DNA from: Deltaproteobacteria bacterium
GTDB taxonomy: Bacteria > Myxococcota_A > UBA9160 > UBA4427
Assembly (NCBI GenBank): GCA_029261855.1
Contig: JAJDAN010000083.1
Coordinates: 1 to 64,000, forward strand
DNA: 64,000 nucleotides
Direction: 5' to 3'
Notes under the pieces: generated by a model
Databases searched by the model: none
Seen by the model: only the letters and a program-made list of their open reading frames with translations
What the model was told of the DNA's origin: nothing
In this document: piece after piece, positions 38,502 through 47,822 of the stretch
Numbering within the stretch: the first letter of the stretch is position 1
Layout: every line of letters begins with the position of its first letter
Made by a program: the position numbers and the translations under genes

Positions 38502-39896
38502 TTAGCTCGCGACCGACGGGGGGTCGGTCTGGGCTTCGGCATGGCCTTCGGTTTGTGCGTCCGGAGCCGCGGGCGTCGCATAACGCAACACGTAGGGCAG
38601 GATCGTCTGCATCATGTCGATGCGCGCATCGAGTGACTTGCCCAGGCCGGACAGCAACGCGATCACCCGCCCCAGCAGCACGACGTGGCTCGGCACCCGG
38701 ACGATCGGATTCTCGCGGATCAGGCGCGGCAGCTCCTCCTCGGCTTCTCGCGTCGCGTCGCGCTCCACCCAGGTCTGCTGGCGCAGTCGCACGGCGGTCG
38801 AGAGCACCACCTCGGCGATGTCGTGGAGGGCGTCGATCCCCCCGTCCCGCGTCTCGAAGCCGAGCTCGTGAAGCGCGCTTGCCATGCGCCGGGCGCTGCC
38901 CTCGATGAGGGCCGTGACCAGCTCGAGGATGCCGTGCCGGAAAGCGGCGGGGAGCTGCTTGGCGAGTCCGAAGTCGACGAAGACGAGCCGCGGCCCGCCG
39001 TCTTCGGCGGCGCCAGGCTGCACGATGAGGTTGCCCGGGTGGGGGTCGGCGTGGAAGAAGCCGTGCCCGAAGATCTGCTCGCAGTAGGCCTCGACCAGAG
39101 TCTTCATGATCTGGTTCGGGTCGATCCCGGCGGCGCGCAGCGCGGCGACGTCACTGATCTTGATCCCCGGCACGAACTCGCTCACCAGTACACGGCGCGT
39201 CGTGTATTCCCAGTGGACGTGCGGGACGTAGATGTCGCTGCGGTCGTCGTAGAAGCGGGCGACGGTCTCGGCGTTCTCCGCTTCGTTGACGAAGTTCAGC
39301 TCGAGGGGCATCTGCACACCCAGCTCGTCCACCAGGGGCATGAGGTCGAAGTCGCGCTCGAGCAGGCCGACGGCCTTGAAGAGGGCGCGCAGGTTCGACA
39401 GGTCCGAGCGGACGAGGCTCGCGATCTCGGGGTACTGCACCTTGACGGCCACGGTCTCGCCCGTGTGCAGCTCGGCGCGATGGACCTGGGCGAGGGACGC
39501 GGATGCGATGGGCTTCTCTTCGAAGCGCGCGAACGCTTCTTCCAGGGCCTGGTCCAGCTCGCGCTCGACGGTCTCGCGCACGACGGCAAACGACTTCGGC
39601 GGGACCCGGTCCTGCAGCCGGGACAGCACGGCGACGTACTCGGGAGGCAGGACGTCGGCGCGCGACCCGATGAATTGACAGCCCTTCAGGATCAGGCCGC
39701 GCAGCTCGATGGCCGCCTCGTAGATGGCGTGGGCCGACTCTTCGTTGAATGCGGACCAGCGCGCGTCCATGTCCCGGGGCGCCAGCCGACGGGCGACGAA
39801 CTGGTTCGCCTTGATGCCGAGGTAGATCCGACCGAAGGTGACTCCGATCCGGCGCGCTCGGAAGACTCTCTCAGCGAGGGACAGCCGGCGCGCCAC
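38502..39896 (-). CDS. ABC1/UbiB-family atypical kinase
   Basis: 464 residues. UbiB-family proteins are ATPases/kinases needed for ubiquinone or other prenyl-lipid handling. Motifs: KGCQFIGSRADVLPPEYVAV (the KxGQ region, here KGCQ), Ala-rich loop ASASLAQVHRAELHTGE, catalytic lysine VAVKVQYPEI, HGFFHADPHPGNLIVQPG and FVDFGLAKQLP. No clear C-terminal membrane anchors. Start GTG 39896, 5 nt after the membrane-protein stop, so co-transcribed. Confidence 0.88.
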   Translation of the reverse strand: MARRLSLAERVFRARRIGVTFGRIYLGIKANQFVARRLAPRDMDARWSAFNEESAHAIYEAAIELRGLILKGCQFIGSRADVLPPEYVAVLSRLQDRVPPKSFAVVRETVERELDQALEEAFARFEEKPIASASLAQVHRAELHTGETVAVKVQYPEIASLVRSDLSNLRALFKAVGLLERDFDLMPLVDELGVQMPLELNFVNEAENAETVARFYDDRSDIYVPHVHWEYTTRRVLVSEFVPGIKISDVAALRAAGIDPNQIMKTLVEAYCEQIFGHGFFHADPHPGNLIVQPGAAEDGGPRLVFVDFGLAKQLPAAFRHGILELVTALIEGSARRMASALHELGFETRDGGIDALHDIAEVVLSTAVRLRQQTWVERDATREAEEELPRLIRENPIVRVPSHVVLLGRVIALLSGLGKSLDARIDMMQTILPYVLRYATPAAPDAQTEGHAEAQTDPPSVAS

Positions 39897-39901
39897 CGTG
39901 C

Positions 39902-41329
39902 TCAGTCCTCGTCCTCGCCGTCATCTTCTTCCTCGTCGTCTTCCTCTTCGTCGTACTCGTCGTCTTCCTCTTCGTCGTATTCGTCTCGGTACTCGTCGGA
40001 TCCGTCGGGTTCGTTGCCCCACAGTGCCGGACGCGTGTCCGGGCAGGACCAGGCTTCCGTCGTCCGGTCGTCGCTGTCGGACTCCTCGGCATACTCGTCC
40101 TCGTACTCGCCCCCGCCGCCCGCGACCCAGGGCGGGTTGTAGGCGCACTGCACCCACTCCGTCGAGTTGAACTCGAGCACGTAGCCGCTGCCGAGCCCGC
40201 GATAATCGAACTCGATCGGCGGCAGGAGCCCGAGCTGGTAGAAGAAATCGAAGCCCACCCGCGGCTTCGGCAAGGCGTCGAGGTAGTTCTGCTCGGTGAG
40301 CTCCGTGAGCCGGTCGGGATACACACCTTCCTTGGCGTAGTACTGCGCGAGCGCGTTGGTCGCGATGCGGGCGCGGACGAATTTGTTGACCGTGTAGTCG
40401 GCGGCCGCCCACGCGCGTCCGGCGTAGATCGGGGCCAGGACCAGGGCGGCGCCGAGCGCGAAGGTTGCGGCGCGCTGCGCCAGCCGCGAGGTCCGGTCCC
40501 CGCCGCGGGTGATCGACGCCAGGCCCAGTGCCACGACCGTCAGGATCGTCATGACGACCAGCTCTCCAGGTTCCGTGTTCGAGAAGCGCTGGTGGAACCA
40601 GATCGCCGGGAACGCGCAGCCGACCAGCACCCCCAGCAGGACGACCCCGGTGCGCTTGCCCCATTGGCTGATGCCGGCGAGGCCGATGGCGAGCCCGAGA
40701 AGCGCTCCGACGATCGAGTAGGCACCCATCTCGAGTCCGAAGACCGTGATGGCGGGCCAGGGAGAGATGTTCGCGGGCAACGTCGCGTCGGTCCCGGTCG
40801 CGTTCCGCATCAGCGCGACGACTGCGAACGCCAGGGGCAGATAGATCAGCCAGCGCACCAGCGGGCCGCGGCGCAACCACGCAGCGGCGAGGGCGGGCGA
40901 CATGATCGCGCAGCCGATCGAGAGTCCGATCAGCATCAGCACGACGGACAGGCGCCAGTGGAAGTGCTCCCAGGTGGGGCTCGCGATGAGGGCGACAGCG
41001 CAGAAGGCCACGCTGGTGACGACGAGCGACACGGCAAGTGCTCGCGCGAGGGAGGAACGAGTGCCCAGGAATACCGCCGCTGCAAGCGCAATCGACGGTA
41101 GCGACAGGATGAGCACGCCCTGGGCCGGAACGTCGGTCCATCCACTCACGGTCGGGTTCAAGATCAGGAAGGAGGTCGGGTGCCACCACTCACTCGCCCA
41201 ACCCCCGGGTGCAGAACCAATCCCCCGGTAGAGAAACGCCGCGTAGCCGCCGAGCGCGACGAGTGCGATCCAACCGACGAAAGCCGGAAGGAGCGTCTTC
41301 TTCGCGATGTCCTCGCCGCCACTGCTCAT
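39902..41329 (-). CDS. Polytopic membrane protein with pseudopilin-like domain and polyacidic tail
   Basis: 475 residues, not assigned to a family. About nine or ten membrane segments occupy residues 1-~310. Next comes a domain resembling the globular part of type II secretion pseudopilins: ALAQYYAKEGVYPDRLTEL, TEQNYLDALPKPRVGFDFFY and GYVLEFN. The last ~50 residues are nearly all Asp/Glu with some Tyr (DEYDEEEDDEYDEEEDD), encoded by repetitive GAC/GAG DNA. ATG 41329 has GGAGGG about 10 nt upstream. Upstream partner of the UbiB-like gene. Confidence 0.65.
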   Translation of the reverse strand: MSSGGEDIAKKTLLPAFVGWIALVALGGYAAFLYRGIGSAPGGWASEWWHPTSFLILNPTVSGWTDVPAQGVLILSLPSIALAAAVFLGTRSSLARALAVSLVVTSVAFCAVALIASPTWEHFHWRLSVVLMLIGLSIGCAIMSPALAAAWLRRGPLVRWLIYLPLAFAVVALMRNATGTDATLPANISPWPAITVFGLEMGAYSIVGALLGLAIGLAGISQWGKRTGVVLLGVLVGCAFPAIWFHQRFSNTEPGELVVMTILTVVALGLASITRGGDRTSRLAQRAATFALGAALVLAPIYAGRAWAAADYTVNKFVRARIATNALAQYYAKEGVYPDRLTELTEQNYLDALPKPRVGFDFFYQLGLLPPIEFDYRGLGSGYVLEFNSTEWVQCAYNPPWVAGGGGEYEDEYAEESDSDDRTTEAWSCPDTRPALWGNEPDGSDEYRDEYDEEEDDEYDEEEDDEEEDDGEDED

Positions 41330-41394
41330 GTGCCGTGTCCCTCCGAATGGTCCCGCGTCGCAGCCCGGCTCGTCGTCGGGCGTGTGATCATCTT

Positions 41395-41799
41395 CTAGCG
41401 CTTCTTGGTGTCCGGCGGAGTGCCTTCTTCGTCGCGCGGGCCGAGCCGGAACTCGGCCTTCACCTCCACCGTCCGCCCGGAGAGCAGCTGGTCGGCGAGT
41501 TCGACCAGATCGACCTCGGCCAGTACGCGACCGAATTCTTCTGCGAGACGCTGGCTGAACTCCGCACGCGTGCGTTCGCTCTGCTCGGATACGAAGTCGA
41601 CCCACTCCCGAGGAACCGTGTCCCCGAGCGCTCCCCGGATCGCGGCCTCGGTGGTGAAGAGGCCCGACAGGCCCACGGCCATCATGCGCCGGAAGATGTC
41701 GGGGATCCCGCCCGTGCGGTCGTTGTCGTCACCGTCGCCCCCGATCGGCCAGGGGGGGTCCTCGTTTGCCTCGCTGGGGGTCTTCCCGTCTCGTGCCAC
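41395..41799 (-). CDS. Small soluble uncharacterised protein (possibly phasin-like)
   Basis: 134 residues. A charged, Gly/Asp-rich N-terminus is followed by amphipathic helices: FRRMMAVGLSGLFTTEAAIR, TVPREWVDFVSEQSERTRAE and LVELADQLLSGRTVEVKAEF. The all-helical pattern resembles phasin-type or membrane-surface proteins, but I cannot assign it. GTG 41799 with AGGAG 6-7 nt upstream is preferred to ATG 41883. First gene of the four-gene minus-strand operon ending at 37439. Confidence 0.65.
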   Translation of the reverse strand: MARDGKTPSEANEDPPWPIGGDGDDNDRTGGIPDIFRRMMAVGLSGLFTTEAAIRGALGDTVPREWVDFVSEQSERTRAEFSQRLAEEFGRVLAEVDLVELADQLLSGRTVEVKAEFRLGPRDEEGTPPDTKKR

Positions 41800-42024
41800 C
41801 CGTTGCTCCTGGGCCTCGAAATCACAGGCAGACCCGGGCATTCGGGCGCCCATCTGCGCGTGTGGGAAGGCCCAGCATATCACCGGTTCGGGTGGGAACC
41901 CGAGGGTGCCGCGGGGGCACCGACTACTGGCCAGGAAGCGATTCCGCCCCCCTCGGCCCCTTCTCGGCCAGGGGAGAGGGTGGTTTTTCCGTCATCCCGA
42001 GGGTGACATCCCCCGTGGACAGAA

Positions 42025-42053
42025 TTGATTCTCCCTCGGGGGTCCCTTACATT
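42025..42053 (+). promoter_or_regulatory. Sigma-70-like promoter of the usp gene
   Basis: TTGATT (42025-42030) and TACATT (42048-42053) are separated by 17 nt, the best vegetative promoter in the window. Predicted transcription start is near 42060, giving a ~54-nt leader with AGGGAG before ATG 42114. The rest of the 314-bp gap 41800-42113 shows nothing gene-like. Confidence 0.7.
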
Positions 42054-42113
42054 GGCCCGACGTCACGTGCCCCCGGGATCGCAGGCCGTCCCGTGGGCGA
42101 GGCAGGGAGCCCT

Positions 42114-42935
42114 ATGACCGAGTCGATCGTCGTAGCAACTGATGGTTCGGAAGGTGCGAGCGCCGCGGAGCGGTGCGGCATCGCCTTGGCGGCGAGGCTC
42201 TCGGCCCGCCTCTCCGGTGTATCCGTGGTGGAAGACCGCGACGTGAAGGCACCCGGGGGCGACGATCTGTCGGTTCCGGGCTTCCCGGACGGGGATCTCG
42301 CCGCGTACCACAAGGCTCGTGTCGACGCGGTTGCGCGGCGCTTCAGTGAGCGCGCCCGGGGCGAGAACGTGGAAGCCGGTTGCGACGTGGCGAGTGGTGC
42401 TGCCGACGATCGCATCGTCGAGCGAGGCCAGAACGCCGACCTGATCGTGCTGGGTCGCGACGGCAAGAGTTCTTCTGGACGCAGCATCCTGATCGGCGCG
42501 ACCGTCGACAGCGTGATCCGCAAGTCGACGGGATCGACCCTCGTCGTGCCCACGGGAGCGACCCTCGGTGGTCCGATCGTGCTGGGATTCGACGGATCTC
42601 CGGGATCGCGCGCAGCCGCGCATCTCGCGGTCGAGCTGGCCAACGGTCTCGGCGAAGCCGTCCACGTCTTCGTCGATTCGAAGGACAAGGGTCGCGCGGT
42701 GGCGCGCTTCGAAGAGGTCCGCCAGCTGGTCGGCGGCCTCCAGGTGCCGGTGCGCGAGACGTCGTCGACGCTCGGACGCCCGGACGTGAAGCTCGTCGAC
42801 ACGGCCCGCGAGGCGCGGGCCGGACTCATCGTCATCGGCGCCTACGGGCGCAATCGCATCAGCGACTACTTCATCGGCAGCAACGCGGCTTCCGTGGTGC
42901 GGACTTCGCCGGTGGGAGTCGTGCTGGCTCGTTAG
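42114..42935 (+). CDS. Tandem universal stress protein
   Basis: 273 residues with two UspA domains. Domain 1 (1-~142): ESIVVATDGSEGASAAERCG, then LIVLGRDGKSSSGRSILIGA. Domain 2 (~146-273): PIVLGFDGSPGSRAAAHLAV, then LIVIGAYGRNRISDYFIGSN. The G-x2-G-x9-G(S/T) ATP-binding loop is best kept in domain 2. Cytoplasmic stress-response nucleotide-binding protein; precise role unknown. ATG 42114 with AGGGAG upstream. Confidence 0.92.
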   Translation: MTESIVVATDGSEGASAAERCGIALAARLSARLSGVSVVEDRDVKAPGGDDLSVPGFPDGDLAAYHKARVDAVARRFSERARGENVEAGCDVASGAADDRIVERGQNADLIVLGRDGKSSSGRSILIGATVDSVIRKSTGSTLVVPTGATLGGPIVLGFDGSPGSRAAAHLAVELANGLGEAVHVFVDSKDKGRAVARFEEVRQLVGGLQVPVRETSSTLGRPDVKLVDTAREARAGLIVIGAYGRNRISDYFIGSNAASVVRTSPVGVVLAR

Positions 42936-43012
42936 TTCCCCTACTCGTCGTAGGCCGCCGGCGCTCGCCGGCTACTGCCGGCGGGCGCGCGACCGTCCCA
43001 TGGGGGGAGGCG

Positions 43013-43831
43013 GTGCACACCCTGGATCGAGATCGGGCTTCCCTCGCGGAGCTGCGTGTGCGCGCCGCCGAGACCCAGGACCTGGCCGGCTTGCGAAGGC
43101 TCTGTGGTCAGCTGCGCGGTGACCCGCGCCGGGGTGCCCACGGTCTCGCCGACAGCGTCGAGCGTCGTCTTCGCAAGCTGAACGCAGAAAAGCGACGGGT
43201 CGCGCGACTCTTCTCCCATCGCCGCGGACTGTTCGAACGAGGCTGTCGCCTGGTGGCGGGCGTCGATGAGGTCGGGGTCGGTCCGCTGGCCGGACCCGTA
43301 GTGGCCGCGGCGGTGATCCTGCCCGAGAACGTCGCGTTGCCGGGTCTCGACGATTCGAAGAAGCTGACCCGCAAGGCGCGCGAGACCCTCGACGTCGCCA
43401 TCCGCGCCCAGGCCCTGGCGGTGGGGATCGGTGCCGCCGAAGTGGCCGAGATCGACCGCGTCAACATCCTGCAGGCGACCCTCCAGGCCATGCGACGCGC
43501 GGTCGCGGCGCTCGGGGCCGTGCCGGATCATGTGCTGGTGGACGCCCGGACGATTCCCGGCGTACGGTCGGCGCAGACTGCGATCGTCGGAGGGGACGCG
43601 CTCGACGGCAGCATCGCGGCCGCATCGATCGTCGCCAAGGTGTATCGGGACGCGCTCATGCAGCAATACGACTCGCTCCACCCCGGCTACGGGCTGTGTC
43701 GTCACAAGGGCTACGGCACCGCCGAGCACCTGCAGGCGTTGCGCGACCTGGGTCCGTCGCCGATCCACCGGCACTCTTTCGAGCCGGTGCGGGCTGCGGC
43801 AGCGCGCGCGGTGAGCGCGCCCCCTCGGTGA
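43013..43831 (+). CDS. rnhB: Ribonuclease HII with N-terminal extension and GVG motif
   Basis: 272 residues. RNase HII nicks DNA at misincorporated ribonucleotides and degrades RNA/DNA hybrids. The catalytic aspartates/glutamate are in [26 protein letters not shown] and [34 protein letters not shown] is typical. The substrate-recognition motif is GVG instead of the usual GRG. About 65 N-terminal residues, helical and Arg-rich, precede the catalytic domain, as in some long RNase HII forms. GTG 43013 lies just after GGGGGGAGG (spacing short), so the start is uncertain. Stop overlaps truD (GTGA). Confidence 0.9.
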   Translation: MHTLDRDRASLAELRVRAAETQDLAGLRRLCGQLRGDPRRGAHGLADSVERRLRKLNAEKRRVARLFSHRRGLFERGCRLVAGVDEVGVGPLAGPVVAAAVILPENVALPGLDDSKKLTRKARETLDVAIRAQALAVGIGAAEVAEIDRVNILQATLQAMRRAVAALGAVPDHVLVDARTIPGVRSAQTAIVGGDALDGSIAAASIVAKVYRDALMQQYDSLHPGYGLCRHKGYGTAEHLQALRDLGPSPIHRHSFEPVRAAAARAVSAPPR

Positions 43832-44825
43832 GTGCCGGGCGCTTCGAGACCCCCGACGACTTCGAGGTCGAAGAGGTCCCCGCCTACGAACCGTCGGGCG
43901 AGGGCGGTCATACCTTCCTGTGGATCGAGAAGCGCGAGGGAAACACCGAAGACGTGGCGCGCTGGTTGGCCCGAGAGGCGGGCGTCTCGGCTCGAGACGT
44001 CGGTTATGCGGGGCGCAAGGACCGCTTCGCGGTGACCCGTCAGTACTTCTCCGTCCCGGAACTCGAACCCGAGCGCGCGCTGGGGCTCGTCCTCGAGGGT
44101 GTGCGCGTCCTGCGCGCCGCGCAGCACCCCCACAAACTGCGAACGGGGCATCTGCGCGCGAACCGCTTCGCGCTGTGCGTGCACGGCGTGCCCGAGGACA
44201 CCCTCGCCCAAACGGACGAGATTGCGGACGGGCTGCGTCGGGTCGGGCTTCCGAACCGCTTCGGCGATCAACGCTTCGGGCGCGACGGCGACAATGTGGC
44301 GCGCGGGCGCAAGATCCTGGCCGGCGAGTCCCGGGGTGGCGATCGCCGACAGGCGCGTTTCCTGGTGTCGGCCCTGCAGGCGGCGGTCTTCAACGCCGTC
44401 CTCGAGACCCGGGCGCTGTCCCTCGACGCCGTCGAGGTCGGGGATCTCGCGCGCCGCACCGACTCGGGCGGGCTCTTCGTCGTCGAGGACGCGGAGCTCG
44501 ACAACGAGCGTGCGCGCCGCTTCGAGATCAGCGCGACCGGGCCGCTCTTCGGCACGCGCGCCGAGCAGCCGGGGGACGTCGTCCGGGCGCGGGAGGAAGC
44601 CTTGATGCGCGAATTCGGAATCGACCCGGAAGGCATCCGGCCGCCTCGGGGCGTGAGGCTGCGGGGAGGGCGCCGCCCCTTGCGTGTGCCGGTCCAGGAC
44701 CTTGTTCTCGCGCGCGAAGCAGGGGGGCTGCTCCGGATCCGGGTCGAGCTGCCCGCGGGCAGCTTCGCGACGGTCTTGTTGGAAGAGCTGTTGGGTGGCG
44801 TGCCCGAGCGGGTATCCTCGCGCCC

Positions 44826-44829
<4 letters not shown>
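43828..44829 (+). CDS. truD: tRNA pseudouridine(13) synthase TruD
   Basis: 333 residues. TruD makes pseudouridine 13 in tRNA-Glu. Catalytic D65 is in [55 protein letters not shown] and [20 protein letters not shown] are family blocks. Slightly short of E. coli TruD (349). GTG 43828 overlaps rnhB and the stop overlaps cysK (GTGA). Confidence 0.93.
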
Positions 44830-45785
<956 letters not shown>

Positions 45786-45789
45786 GCGC

Positions 45790-46341
45790 GTGCCCAGACA
45801 TCCCGAAGCGATCGTGCGCACCTTCAGGGACGCCGCGCCGCGGATCGATCCCAGCGCGTGGGTGGCGCCCGGCGCGGTGGTTGTGGGCGACGTCGAGATC
45901 GGACCCGACAGCAGCGTCTGGTACGGCGTCGTGCTGCGGGGAGACGTCCATCACATCCGGGTGGGTGCTCGCACCAACATCCAGGACGGATCGGTGGTGC
46001 ACGTCACGATGGATCGCTTTCCGGCGGTGATCGCCGACGAAGTGACTGTCGGACACCGAGCGGTCGTTCACGGCTGTCGTGTCGGCGAGGGCGCGCTCAT
46101 CGGCATCGGCGCCATCGTTCTCGACGGCGCCGAGGTCGGCGAGGAGGCGCTCGTCGGGGCCGGATCCGTGGTGACACCGGGAACGGTCGTCGCGCCACGC
46201 ACCCTGGTCGTCGGCACGCCGGCCAAGCCCGTGCGCGAGCTGACCGCGGACGAGCTGGCGCTGCAGCGCGAGCGGACGCTCATCTACGTGGAAACGGCGC
46301 GTCGCCACGCGAGATCGGTTGCGCGGGTCGATGAGCGCTGA
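45790..46341 (+). CDS. Gamma-carbonic anhydrase-like hexapeptide-repeat protein
   Basis: 183 residues, left-handed beta-helix of hexapeptide repeats. Metal ligands expected for gamma-class carbonic anhydrases are present (DGSVVHVT, TVGHRAVVHGC), with DSSVWYGVVLRGDVHHIRVG upstream. Could hydrate CO2 or be an inactive YrdA-type protein; many such genes sit beside unrelated metabolism. GTG 45790, 4 nt after cysK. Confidence 0.88.
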   Translation: MPRHPEAIVRTFRDAAPRIDPSAWVAPGAVVVGDVEIGPDSSVWYGVVLRGDVHHIRVGARTNIQDGSVVHVTMDRFPAVIADEVTVGHRAVVHGCRVGEGALIGIGAIVLDGAEVGEEALVGAGSVVTPGTVVAPRTLVVGTPAKPVRELTADELALQRERTLIYVETARRHARSVARVDER

Positions 46342-46383
46342 AGCGCGCTAGGGTCCCGAAGACGAGGCCAGCGGGGAACGACG

Positions 46384-47058
46384 ATGACGGATTCGCAGGC
46401 ACCGGGGGCCGCCCGGGACGAATCGCGGGAAGAGCGGAAGGCCCAGTCCAGGCGTCGCATCCTCGATTCGGCGCGGGAGGTCTTCTTCCGCGACGGCTTC
46501 ATGGCCGCGAACCTCGACGAGGTGGCGGAGAAGGCGGGTGTCGCCAAGGGCACGCTCTACCGCTACTTCGACAGCAAGGCCGATCTCTACGTCGCCGTTC
46601 TCGCGGACAACGGCAAGGTCTTCACCGAGCGCATGCGCGAGGCTGCCGCCCAGTCGGGTGGCGCGCCTGAAGCCCTGCGGACCCTGAGCCGCTTCTATCT
46701 CGACCACTGGCTCAGCCACCAGGAGTACTTCCAGATCTTCTGGGCCATCGACAACCAGAGCGTCATCGGGCAGCTGCCCCCGAGCGTGGTCGACGAAGTC
46801 TCGCGCTTGTGGGAAGAGAGTCTGTCGATCCTCGAAGGCGTCCTCGCGCAGGGTGTCGAGAGCGGCGAGCTGGTGCCGTGCGATACCTGGCGCATGTCGA
46901 ACATCCTGTGGACCGTGGCCAACGCCGTGATCCAGTCCGACAGCACCGACGCTCGCCGAAAGCTCCGGCGCGGCCCGCTGCAGGAGATGTACGACCAGAC
47001 CCTCGGTCTGATCATCGCGGGCCTGACGCCGCCCGGTCCGAATCAGCCGGGTTCTTGA
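46384..47058 (+). CDS. TetR-family transcriptional regulator
   Basis: 224 residues. DNA-binding part: RRRILDSAREVFFRDGFMAA, then VAEKAGVAKGTLYRYFDSKA. The ligand domain contains FQIFWAIDNQSVIGQLPPS, seen in several fatty-acid-linked TetR proteins; an acyl-CoA or lipid ligand would suit the acyl carrier protein next door but is unproven. ATG 46384, 42 bp after the carbonic anhydrase gene. Confidence 0.9.
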   Translation: MTDSQAPGAARDESREERKAQSRRRILDSAREVFFRDGFMAANLDEVAEKAGVAKGTLYRYFDSKADLYVAVLADNGKVFTERMREAAAQSGGAPEALRTLSRFYLDHWLSHQEYFQIFWAIDNQSVIGQLPPSVVDEVSRLWEESLSILEGVLAQGVESGELVPCDTWRMSNILWTVANAVIQSDSTDARRKLRRGPLQEMYDQTLGLIIAGLTPPGPNQPGS

Positions 47059-47153
47059 CAGTCCGGCCCGGAAGGGGAACTCTCCCGCGCGGCTGACCGA
47101 GAGTCACGCCATTGTTCGGCGCCGTCAGCCGGACATCCGGGGGGTATGAGTCG

Positions 47154-47405
47154 ATGAGCGAATCCGTTGCGGCGTTGAACGACAAGGTCCGCGGTCTGAT
47201 GGCCGAGCAGCTGGGTGTAGACCTGGCCGACATGAAGCCCGAGGCGAACATCCTCGACGACCTGGGAGCCGACTCTCTCGACGTGGTCGAGATGGTGATG
47301 GCCATCGAGGACGCGTTCGACATCGAGGTGCCCGACGAGGCCGCCGAGGCGATGCGCACGGTGGGCGACGTCGAGGCGTACGTCACGAAGCACCTGGCCG
47401 CCTAG
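47154..47405 (+). CDS. Acyl carrier protein
   Basis: 83 residues. Phosphopantetheine attachment serine is in DDLGADSLDVVEMVMAIED; the acidic helix II and overall length are those of a discrete acyl carrier protein. It stands apart from other fatty-acid genes, so it may be a housekeeping AcpP or a dedicated carrier. ATG 47154 with a G-rich stretch upstream. Confidence 0.95.
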   Translation: MSESVAALNDKVRGLMAEQLGVDLADMKPEANILDDLGADSLDVVEMVMAIEDAFDIEVPDEAAEAMRTVGDVEAYVTKHLAA

Positions 47406-47468
47406 TCCTCCGCTTCGTTCTCTGCCTGGTCCGCCGGCTGGATTCTCCGGCTGGCCCCGGTTCTCGGC

Positions 47469-47780
47469 TCAGGCCTTCGGCGATCGGAGGCCGGGCAGGA
47501 ACTCGAAGCGGGCTCCGACGGCGACCGTGACCAGGGCCAGGACGAGCGGGATGTACGCGTAGCCGGGGGCGAACGCCTTTTGCGCGACCTCGCGGGCGAT
47601 CTGTTCTTGTGCCGGTCCGGGCGGGACGTCCCGCAGTACGGGGATCAGGTCGGGCAGGATGAACAGGAACGCGTACAACACCGCGAACGCCGCCACGTAG
47701 AGCAGCGCCAACGTGAAGCTGGGCCGGAAGGGCGGTGCGCGCCGGCGGGCGCTGAGCGGATGGTCGGGCGGTAGGGACAC
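47469..47780 (-). CDS. Small two-helix membrane protein
   Basis: 103 residues, unknown function. Two membrane segments (about 22-44 and 78-94) flank a loop with RDVPPGPAQEQIAREVAQKA. GTG 47780 chosen for the first stretch with membrane-protein character; the longer upstream frame runs antisense through polA and is rejected. Divergent from polA, 42 bp apart. Confidence 0.65.
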   Translation of the reverse strand: MSLPPDHPLSARRRAPPFRPSFTLALLYVAAFAVLYAFLFILPDLIPVLRDVPPGPAQEQIAREVAQKAFAPGYAYIPLVLALVTVAVGARFEFLPGLRSPKA

Positions 47781-47822
47781 GGCGCAACGAGCGTAGCAGG
47801 GCGCTGTGATAGCCTCCGGCGC

